Source: Deltaproteobacteria bacterium GWA2_55_10 (GTDB lineage Bacteria > Desulfobacterota > GWC2-55-46). From it: 10,794 nucleotides of DNA. The position numbers and the translations under genes were made by a program. Numbering within the stretch: the first letter of the stretch is position 1; every line of letters starts with the position of its first letter. Where the stretch lies: NCBI GenBank assembly GCA_001797415.1, contig MGPL01000104.1, positions 11,581-22,374 on the forward strand, read 5' to 3'. The notes beneath the pieces are model-generated. The model had not been told where the DNA came from. It searched no databases and was given only the letters and a program-made list of their open reading frames with translations. Shown here piece after piece: positions 1 to 5,106 of the stretch.

Positions 1-231
1 CCTCTCCTCATGCCCCTTTACCGCGGCTTCCTTGAGCTTTTTCTGGTAGTCCACAAGGCCCTGTGCGACCGTCTCTTCGGTCTCGGCGGCCTTCTTTATA
101 TTGCCTTCTATCCCGTCTTCCCTGTCCTTTAAGATCCTCTGCACAGGCTTATAGAGAAAAGTGTTGAGGAGTATAAGGAGGATGAAGAAGCCTATTATCT
201 GGTAAAGGAGTGTGATGTCGATATTTATCAT
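1..231 (-). CDS. atpF: F-type ATP synthase subunit b (b or b' type), N-terminal part, cut by window edge
   Basis: This is the membrane-anchored peripheral stalk subunit of F0F1 ATP synthase, which holds the alpha3beta3 head to the a subunit. Only the first 77 codons are in the window. The protein starts MINIDITLLYQIIGFFILLI, a single N-terminal membrane helix (about residues 8-26). The typical short turn follows (NTFLYKPVQRIL, 23-34), then a highly charged helix rich in Lys, Glu and Ala (35-77) that begins the stalk coiled coil. The short hydrophobic N-terminus without a signal peptide, and the KPV motif just after the helix, are family traits. Start is ATG at 231-229, with AGGGG about 11 bases upstream. 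The rest of an atp operon would lie to the left, outside the window. Many deltaproteobacteria carry two tandem b-type genes, so this could be b or b'. The family call is firm; the exact paralogue is not. Confidence 0.85.
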   Translation of the reverse strand, partial: MINIDITLLYQIIGFFILLILLNTFLYKPVQRILKDREDGIEGNIKKAAETEETVAQGLVDYQKKLKEAAVKGHEER

Positions 232-362
232 TTAAGCGTAAGCCCCTGGATTTTTTTACACTTGTTCCGTGGCGCCTGATAAGGCCTCAGACAGCCCTGC
301 CCTGGTTGAAGCCTTGAGTTGTTCGGGGTTTGATTTGGCCTTCCTAAACTAAAACAGGGTAT

Positions 363-391
363 TGCTATCATATACAAAAGTTTGTTGTCAA
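363..391 (-). promoter_or_regulatory. Possible promoter for the ATP synthase b gene
   Basis: On the minus strand there is a perfect TTGACA at 391-386. A TATGAT at 372-367 is only 13 bases away, which is short for a sigma-70 promoter. With a 17-base spacer the -10 would be ATAGCA at 368-363. The position is about 135 bases upstream of the atpF start. The -35 is convincing, the -10 is not. Confidence 0.3.
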
Positions 392-465
392 GTTTTAATT
401 GCAGCGCGGCTTGTGCCGGATATTAGCGTCCGCATTTTTTACCCGGCAGTTTGGAAGGGGAACAG

Positions 466-516
466 ATGAAAACTGGCGAATTGGTTGGCGTTCCGGGTTT
501 TTTAAGACGGGGCTGA
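466..516 (+). other. Orphan 16-codon open frame ending inside a terminator-like hairpin
   Basis: ATG at 466 is preceded by a purine-rich GGAAGGGG stretch about six bases upstream. It encodes MKTGELVGVPGFLRRG and stops at TGA 514-516, inside the left arm of the hairpin at 504-534. It is too short to judge by codon use. It could be a leader peptide, a small-RNA segment or chance; I list it because it is the only plus-strand frame that the downstream terminator could serve. Confidence 0.15.
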
Positions 517-534
517 ATTTTTCAGCCCCGTCTT
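504..534 (+). terminator. Strong hairpin with weak T tract (plus-strand intrinsic terminator candidate)
   Basis: AAGACGGGGCTGAA at 504-517 pairs perfectly with TTCAGCCCCGTCTT at 521-534 around a 3-base loop, and is followed on the plus strand by ATTTTC. On the minus strand the stem is followed by A residues, so the orientation favours plus-strand termination. No supported plus-strand gene lies upstream. It could alternatively act as a transcription block facing the convergent minus-strand gene at 643-1221. Confidence 0.45.
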
Positions 535-560
535 ATTTTCCCGGATTGTAACACGGCGGA

Positions 561-580
561 TTCGGCCTTTCAAGGCCGAA
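561..580. repeat. Small GC-rich hairpin
   Basis: TTCGGCCTT at 561-569 pairs with AAGGCCGAA at 572-580. With the hairpins at 504-534 and 613-642 it forms a series of three inverted repeats downstream of the minus-strand gene at 643. They may protect or terminate that transcript. Nothing else is seen between 392 and 642. Confidence 0.4.
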
Positions 581-612
581 TGAAGAAGCAGGATAATATT
601 GTTTTTTCTTTG

Positions 613-642
613 CCTGCTTTCTTTTTTAAAAAAGAAAGTAGG
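613..642 (-). terminator. AT-rich palindrome directly after the stop of the Thr/Glu-rich protein gene
   Basis: A near-perfect inverted repeat (arms 613-627 and 628-642, one G-T pair, core CTTTCTTTTTT / AAAAAAGAAAG) begins at the base after the TAA at 645-643. Read on the minus strand it would give a long A-U stem. It is a plausible 3' end for the gene, though without the usual GC stem plus U tract. Confidence 0.35.
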
Positions 643-1221
643 TTATCTGCCCGCCTCTCCGCTGAAGAGCCCGGAGGTCTCGGTTTCGTCGTCTGTCTCA
701 GAGCCCGCGCCCATATCCTCTTCGAACGGGCTTTCGCTCTCTTCGTCAAGGTCAGAGTCCGTCTCCCTTCCCAGTATGGTAGTGGGGGTCTCGGTCTCTG
801 ATTCAGTCAGGGTCCTCGTCTCGGTCTCGGTCTCGAATTCGCCGAGGGTCTCTGTCTCAGTGTCGAGGCTATCCTCGCCGAAGGGCCGGTCAAGCGTGTC
901 AAATGTATCAAACGTATCCGGGGTATCAAGGCTATCTGTGCCGAATAGATCCCTGTCTTCGTCTAACGTCCTCCCGGTTATTATGGTGTCGTTGTCAGGT
1001 GTCGCGGTGGCGCCGGGGATATTGCCTGTGGTAGCAGGGGGCAGCGTAGTCGTGCCCGGGGGCAGCGTGGTTGTCGCGGAAGGTATGTCGGTCGTCGGAG
1101 AGGGAAGCTCTGTTGTCGGCGATACGGTCCCGGTACCGCCGCCTGTTGCCCCGGTCTGGGCAAATGTGGCCGAGGCCGCGAATATCGTGATAAGCGCGGC
1201 TGAGAGGATTGCCTTTCTCAT
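643..1221 (-). CDS. Exported Thr/Pro/Glu-rich low-complexity acidic protein, function unknown
   Basis: I do not recognise this 192-residue protein. It opens with a clear signal peptide (MRKAILSAALITIFAASATFAQ, predicted cut after about residue 21). Three composition blocks follow. Residues 22-75 are rich in Thr and Pro with repeats of TTLPP type. Residues 84-112 are rich in Asp and Thr (TFDTFDTLD). Residues 113-192 are dominated by Glu-Thr pairs (ETETETRTLTESETE). There is no Cys after the signal peptide and no further membrane helix. The mature chain would be strongly acidic, probably disordered, and located in the periplasm or at the cell surface, possibly ion-binding. The ATG at 1221 has GGAGG eight bases upstream, which supports a real gene. 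The dispersed repeat at 1240-1376 lies immediately upstream. The open frame on the opposite strand here is a mirror of the repetitive composition. Confidence 0.7.
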   Translation of the reverse strand: MRKAILSAALITIFAASATFAQTGATGGGTGTVSPTTELPSPTTDIPSATTTLPPGTTTLPPATTGNIPGATATPDNDTIITGRTLDEDRDLFGTDSLDTPDTFDTFDTLDRPFGEDSLDTETETLGEFETETETRTLTESETETPTTILGRETDSDLDEESESPFEEDMGAGSETDDETETSGLFSGEAGR

Positions 1222-1239
1222 GATAGTTTCCTCCAGATG

Positions 1240-1376
1240 CAGGCTGCTGAAAAAGCCCCATCTGCTTTGTTGGCTTCAGAAGCTCGTCACTGCAGCGTAC
1301 ATGAAGAGTACGCCTCATTCCTCGCTCCCCTATTTGAATAGGGGCCTTGCACATGGCGCTTTTTTTGAGCAGCCTG
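1240..1376. repeat. Dispersed inverted-repeat element, copy 1
   Basis: The ends are terminal inverted repeats: CAGGCTGCTGAAAAAG at 1240-1255, against the reverse complement of the right end at 1359-1376, which reads CAGGCTGCTCAAAAAAAG. Inside are a core around 1295-1312 (CGTACATGAAGAGTACG) and a small hairpin CCCCTATT...AATAGGGG (1327-1344). The copy at 8370-8494 shares both ends and the core in opposite orientation. It has no coding capacity, so it resembles a MITE or REP-type element. A further terminus-like piece, GAGTTTTTCAGCA, lies just outside at 1386-1398. Confidence 0.75.
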
Positions 1377-1433
1377 AATAAATCGGAGTTTTTCAGCAAC
1401 TATAATTAGTATGCACCCAAAAGAGAGTACCTT

Positions 1434-1766
1434 CTACCTGCCCAGCCTCTGGCGCATTGCAAGGTCCTGCTGGCGCGTGATGAGGAAATCGAGGCGCTCC
1501 GAAAGGTCGTCGAGCCTCTCTTTCTGCGGCGCGGGGGTTGACGGTATCTCCCTCATGACATTGACGATATCACGAAGGGCCATAAGCGTCTCGTGCATCA
1601 TCTGCTGGCTTTCGATGTTTATGAATGGGTCGATTGGCTGACCGGGCAGCTGTCCGGTCAGCCTCTGGTCAGGGAACTGAACGGGGATGGTACTTGCGGG
1701 TGTTTCCGCGAAGGCATACAAAGGGGAAAGAAGGATAAAGAACATAAGCATGGAAAATATCTTCAT
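1434..1766 (-). CDS. Small periplasmic protein with helical C-terminus, function unknown
   Basis: This is a 110-residue protein that I cannot assign to a named family. A signal peptide (MKIFSMLMFFILLSPLYAFA, cut expected after residue 20) is followed by a Pro/Gln-rich linker (21-50) and two amphipathic helical stretches. The first (about 52-74, with ESQQMMHETLMALRDIVNVM) has a cluster of Met and one His. The second (about 80-105, ERLDDLSERLDFLITRQQDL) looks like a short coiled coil. I chose ATG 1766 over the in-frame upstream ATG at 1799 because AGGAGG sits five bases before it and the signal peptide begins exactly there. It lies downstream of the decayed end of the cus-type operon and might have been part of a metal-response group, but that rests on position only. 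The Met-rich segment is compatible with copper contact without proving it. Confidence 0.7.
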   Translation of the reverse strand: MKIFSMLMFFILLSPLYAFAETPASTIPVQFPDQRLTGQLPGQPIDPFINIESQQMMHETLMALRDIVNVMREIPSTPAPQKERLDDLSERLDFLITRQQDLAMRQRLGR

Positions 1767-1813
1767 GCTGACCTCCTGGGTAAAATGCCATTTGCGCACT
1801 GCCGCGCTTTTTT

Positions 1814-1929
1814 GGGCATAAGGCTTCGCTCGCTGTCCGCCCCCTTCCTCATCGCTCGCCGCTTACGTCGCTCGGCCTCCCTTAAAGGCGGCCTCGCTCC
1901 TGCTGCCTTGGCTCGCTCGCATTATGCCC
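1814..1929. repeat. GC-rich palindromic element with GGGCATAA ends
   Basis: The intergenic stretch 1767-2069 contains no supported gene. Its main content is this element: GGGCATAA at 1814-1821 is mirrored by TTATGCCC at 1922-1929, and the interior is full of GCTCGC / GCGAGC motifs in both orientations (for example CTTCGCTCGCTG near 1823 and GGCTCGCTCGC near 1910). It can fold into a large stem structure and resembles a REP or MITE-type non-coding repeat. No second copy is seen in the window. Confidence 0.45.
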
Positions 1930-1979
1930 CTCTATTTGTAAGGCAAAAAAAAGAGTAGGATTTTTTCGTCCTGAATCTG

Positions 1980-1988
1980 AATATAGCA
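1980..1988 (-). promoter_or_regulatory. Possible extended -10 element upstream of the small periplasmic protein gene
   Basis: The minus strand reads TGCTATATT (1988-1980), an extended -10 shape, about 210 bases upstream of the ATG at 1766. No good -35 is found 17 bases before it. The GC-rich element at 1814-1929 would fall in the leader. Weak call. Confidence 0.2.
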
Positions 1989-2069
1989 GAAAACAGTCGG
2001 GGAGGCTTCAGCGCGGCAGGAGAGGCGCGGCCTCGCCGAGATCAACGGAGAGGGAGAGGCGGTCGGCGG

Positions 2070-2200
2070 CACGTCGGAGAGTCGGGGATTGCGTCAACAG
2101 GCGTGTTGTAGACCGTCCACGCCCCAGCCCGTTAGAAGAGGGCGAAGAGGAAGACGACAAACCTGTTCCTTACGGATATCTCGATTACCTTCTTTAACAT
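2070..2200 (-). pseudogene. cusA: Broken N-terminal remnant of a CusA-type heavy-metal RND pump
   Basis: The ATG at 2200-2198 overlaps the cusB stop as TGATG, the arrangement expected for the next gene of a cusCBA operon. The translation begins MLKKVIEISVRNRFVVFLFA, a very good match to the start of CusA/CzcA pumps (cytoplasmic amphipathic start, then first membrane helix). After ALF a TAA stop occurs at 2134-2132. Allowing one lost base there and two lost bases shortly after restores LTGWGVWTVYNTPVDAIPD. One more lost base restores DLSDV, ending near 2070. These are hallmark CusA residues of about positions 22-46. Beyond that no pump homology is visible, although a full pump needs over 1,000 residues. 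At least three small indels plus a large deletion make this a pseudogene. The coordinates cover the recognisable homology only. Confidence 0.85.
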
Positions 2201-3561
2201 CAGTGTACATGGCCCCCTGAGGGCGGCTGTGCTGCCGCCGGCGGCGCTTCGGATTCCTTGCGGTCATGGCCGGCCATGCCGCTCACAGCGGCCTTGAGGT
2301 TGCTTTCAGAGTCGACGAGGAAGTTGGCCGATGTCACCACCCATTCGCCCTGAGATACGCCTTCTTTTATCTCGTACATGCCGTCGCCCTTTGCCCCGAG
2401 CCTCACTTCCCTGGGCTCGAAGGTGCCGTCCCTCCTGTCGACTATGACAAGCTGCCTTTCGCCTGTATCTATCACCGCGGAATCAGGCACGGCAGGGGAG
2501 TTTCTGGCGACAGGCACCGATATCTCGACATTCAGATACATGCCCAATTTAAGCCTGTGGTCTTTGTTCGGCAGGGCGAAGCGTACCTTGGCAGTCCTCA
2601 CCTCCGTGCCTTCCTCCGGCGCGTACCTTATAGAGCCGAGGTGGCTGTAGATGTGCTCTATCTTCCCGGTGTAGCTTTCGCCGGGAGAGTAGGCCGGCGT
2701 GAGAGAGGCTGTCTGCCCTTTCCTGATATACGGCATCTCGTACTCGTATATTTCGCCGTAGACCCACACCCTTGAATGGTCGATTATCTTGAAGAGCGGC
2801 TCTCCCGCCTCGATCTTCTGCCCCTCGACGACCATCTTCTCGGTTACGGAGCCGGTCGCGGGCGACCTTATTGCAAGGGTCCTCGATACCTTGCCTCTTG
2901 CCTCGAGGGCACTTATCTGATCATCCGAGATGTCCCAGTACCTGAGACGCTGCCTTGCGGCGCGCAGCAGCGATTCGGCCCCTTCGCGCGCCTCGGGATA
3001 GGGGCTGTCCTTTACCCGCTTGAGCCCGTCAACAGCAAGGAGATACTCCTGCTGGGCTGAGACGAGTTCAGGGCTGTATAGCTCCAATAATTTTTCGCCC
3101 GGGCTTACCATCTGGTCTGTGCGGTTTACGTAGAGCCGTTCTATCCAGCCCGTCACCTTGGCGGTTATGATGTGGACCCTGTCCTCGACGGGCTCGACCC
3201 TGCCCACTGTGCGTATGACATGGAGGAGGTCCCGTCTCTCGACAGGCTCGGACTTCACGCCTATCTTCTGTATCCTCTCCGGGGTTATGCGGATTACGCC
3301 CGGGGCCTCGGCAACAGGAGCTTCGTCCTCGTAGGCCGGGATATAGTCCATGCCCATCGGGTCTTTCATGGGGACCGGCGAGGTCACGGAAGGGTCCATC
3401 GGGTTCCTGTAGTAGAGGACCTTCCGCTCTGCCTTTATCCCGGTTGCCCTTTGCGGCGGCGCCTCTTTCTGCTGGGCAGGCGTCATGAAGAGCCATACCG
3501 CAAGGCCGCCCGCGACAAGGCCTGCCGTTAAAAAGACCATTCCTGTGATTATCTTTTTCAT
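2200..3561 (-). CDS. cusB: CusB-type periplasmic adaptor of a heavy-metal RND efflux system
   Basis: This membrane fusion protein (453 residues) would link the inner-membrane RND pump to the outer-membrane channel and, in the Cus family, deliver Cu(I)/Ag(I) to the pump. An N-terminal membrane anchor or signal (5-26) is followed by the CusB heavy-metal-binding segment at about 50-77 (YYRNPMDP, SPVP, then PMGMDYIPAY), with Met 55, 65, 69 and 71 available as soft-metal ligands. Next come two lipoyl half-motifs flanking a helical hairpin (about 160-215; SPELVSAQQEYLLAV), then the beta-barrel and membrane-proximal domains (about 250-430). The C-terminus ends GGHVH, a possible metal-binding tail. 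Length is usual for the family. The start ATG 3561 overlaps the cusC stop by four bases (ATGA). Its own stop overlaps the cusA remnant, so the operon is intact up to this gene. Without a pump in cis it can work only if a pump is supplied from elsewhere. Confidence 0.92.
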   Translation of the reverse strand: MKKIITGMVFLTAGLVAGGLAVWLFMTPAQQKEAPPQRATGIKAERKVLYYRNPMDPSVTSPVPMKDPMGMDYIPAYEDEAPVAEAPGVIRITPERIQKIGVKSEPVERRDLLHVIRTVGRVEPVEDRVHIITAKVTGWIERLYVNRTDQMVSPGEKLLELYSPELVSAQQEYLLAVDGLKRVKDSPYPEAREGAESLLRAARQRLRYWDISDDQISALEARGKVSRTLAIRSPATGSVTEKMVVEGQKIEAGEPLFKIIDHSRVWVYGEIYEYEMPYIRKGQTASLTPAYSPGESYTGKIEHIYSHLGSIRYAPEEGTEVRTAKVRFALPNKDHRLKLGMYLNVEISVPVARNSPAVPDSAVIDTGERQLVIVDRRDGTFEPREVRLGAKGDGMYEIKEGVSQGEWVVTSANFLVDSESNLKAAVSGMAGHDRKESEAPPAAAQPPSGGHVH

Positions 3562-4838
3562 TCGCTTCTTTTCGCGGCCCCCGTTGATCGGAGATCTACA
3601 CCGGCTACCCGCTCAAGGGCCGCTATGCGTTTATTGTAGTCGAGTATCGCGCGCAGATATTCTACGCGCGTAGCCCTCAACTCGCGTTCCGTATCGAGGA
3701 GGGTAAGCAGCTCGATAGTCCCTGTCTGGTAGTTACGGAGAGCAGACTGATAGGAGAGCTCTACCTGGGGCAGGAGGGTCGTCTCGTAAAGCTCCCTTGA
3801 CCTTTGCGCCGCCTCGACCTGCACTGCCGCCCTCTTTATCTCAAAGGCCTTGATGTTCTTCATGCTGAGGAGCCTCAAGCGCGCTGCCTTGGCGAGCGCG
3901 CCGGCCTCCTGTGCAAGGCTGTTGTACTTGCCGCGCCATAATGGGATGTTCACCTGGAACATGAGGTCATAGTTGTCGAACCTGCCGTCCCTCTGGATGG
4001 GGGCAACGCCCAACATGAAGTCCGGATAATAGTTCTTATCCGCAAGCTCTTTGCCAAGCTCTCCTGCCTGGGCCTGGGCCTGGGCCATGAGGACATCAGG
4101 GTTTGCGCCGACGGCCTTTTCAGTCAATGCGTTGAAATCGAAATCTATCGTAGCCTTCGGCATCTCGAAGGGCGCGGATAGCGCGAGAGCCTGCGGCCTG
4201 TTCAGGAGCGATTTGAGCATCGCAGAGCTTACAGCCCGCTCCGCCTCCAGGTTTATTATCTCGTTGGTTATCATGGCCTGCTCGACATTAAGCTTCAGTA
4301 CGTCCTGTTGGGGCGCCTGGCCCACGGCGTACCTTGTCTCGGCTATCTTTACGGCATCAGAGATAAGTTCTTTGATTCCCAGGTTTACCCTTATCGACTC
4401 GTCAAGGAACGCGTACTCGAAGAAAGCTTCCTTTAGCATGAATGATATCTCAAGCTCACGGGATGTAAGCTCTGCCCTTGCGGCCCAAGCCTCCTTCCCG
4501 GCTATCCTCTCGCGCAGGCCGCGCTTTCCGGGGAAGGGGAACATCTGCGAAAATGTGTAGCGCGTGAGCATGGCGTCATCAGGCGAGATATCGAGGGGCC
4601 TGTCCGTCGAGAGGTCCTCAAGCTCGATCTTGAGCGTCGGGTCGTCAAGTGAGCCTTCGGCCTTTGAGCGCGAATCGAGAGCATTAACGCGCTCTCTCAT
4701 TGCTTTCAGTTCAGGGTTGTTGGAGAGCGCTTCGTTCAGAAGTGCTCCCAGATCGAGCCTCTCCTCTGCGAAGGACAGGGGAGAAAAGGATATGAGCATC
4801 AGTGTGGAGATGAGGATAGAGGCCAATGCCAGCCGCAT
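3558..4838 (-). CDS. cusC: CusC/TolC-type outer-membrane efflux channel
   Basis: This is a 426-residue protein of the outer membrane efflux family (two OEP repeats), forming the trimeric exit duct of the tripartite metal pump. A signal peptide (1-24, ending PLSFA) lacks a lipobox cysteine, so unlike E. coli CusC it is probably not lipidated. The first OEP repeat spans about 28-215 (LGALLNEALSNNPELKAM; later LKEAFFEYAFLD and ETRYAVGQAPQQDVLKLNVE). The second spans about 235-420 (ANPDVLMAQAQAQAG; SALRNYQTGTIELLTLLDTE). The YAVGQ and YQTGT segments are the usual paired periplasmic helix-turn signatures. ATG 4838 has AAGGAGA five bases upstream. It is the first gene of the cus-type operon, followed by cusB with a 4-base overlap, and has an unusually long leader containing a palindromic repeat and an operator-like dyad. 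CzcC-type channels are similar; the name rests on the CusB neighbour. Confidence 0.9.
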   Translation of the reverse strand: MRLALASILISTLMLISFSPLSFAEERLDLGALLNEALSNNPELKAMRERVNALDSRSKAEGSLDDPTLKIELEDLSTDRPLDISPDDAMLTRYTFSQMFPFPGKRGLRERIAGKEAWAARAELTSRELEISFMLKEAFFEYAFLDESIRVNLGIKELISDAVKIAETRYAVGQAPQQDVLKLNVEQAMITNEIINLEAERAVSSAMLKSLLNRPQALALSAPFEMPKATIDFDFNALTEKAVGANPDVLMAQAQAQAGELGKELADKNYYPDFMLGVAPIQRDGRFDNYDLMFQVNIPLWRGKYNSLAQEAGALAKAARLRLLSMKNIKAFEIKRAAVQVEAAQRSRELYETTLLPQVELSYQSALRNYQTGTIELLTLLDTERELRATRVEYLRAILDYNKRIAALERVAGVDLRSTGAAKRSE

Positions 4839-4869
4839 CGAGTTCTCCTTTTTATCGGGGTCTACCTTA

Positions 4870-4957
4870 TAACCTCCCCCTTGACGGGGGAGGGCAGGGT
4901 GGGGGTGAAAATATCTTTCACCCTCCCCTTGTCCCCTCCCGTCAAGGGAGGGGAGGA
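4870..4957. repeat. Three-hairpin C/G-rich palindromic repeat in the cusC leader
   Basis: Three perfect 8-bp stems lie in tandem: CCTCCCCC/GGGGGAGG (4873-4893), GGGTGAAA/TTTCACCC (4903-4923) and CCCCTCCC/GGGAGGGG (4933-4953). The outer two are near mirror images (CCTTGACGGG against CCCGTCAAGG), so the whole unit is also one large palindrome. This form is typical of dispersed non-coding repeats in bacterial intergenic regions. It lies between the operator-like dyad and the cusC start. Confidence 0.65.
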
Positions 4958-5072
4958 TTTAAGAGATACCCCGTAGTTGCCGGGGGAAATTCATTATGAT
5001 GACCTCAGTCGACCTTGAGAATATATCTGCCGCCGGACGTTTAGTCCAGCTTAAAGCCTTTGAATAACGTTG

Positions 5073-5089
5073 TTCTACATATCGTAGAA
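5073..5089. promoter_or_regulatory. Operator-like dyad upstream of cusC, candidate BlaI-type repressor site
   Basis: TTCTACATATCGTAGAA has perfect 6-bp arms (TTCTAC / GTAGAA) around five bases. It matches 13 of 17 positions with the dyad inside the blaI promoter spacer at 6447-6463. Known BlaI/MecI/CopY operators are dyads with a TACA...TGTA core, which this resembles. It lies just after the M56 gene stop and about 235 bases upstream of the cusC start. A TTGATT hexamer overlaps its upstream edge on the minus strand, but no good -10 is seen. Binding is inferred. Confidence 0.6.
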
Positions 5090-5106
5090 TCAATTCCCAA
5101 AAAAAA

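Noticed and set aside
599..1381. Plus-strand open frame (260 codons) opposite the Thr/Glu-rich gene
   Set aside because: It is a Ser/Val repeat shadow of the Glu-Thr repeats. The minus strand has the ribosome site and signal peptide, and this frame runs on through the dispersed repeat.
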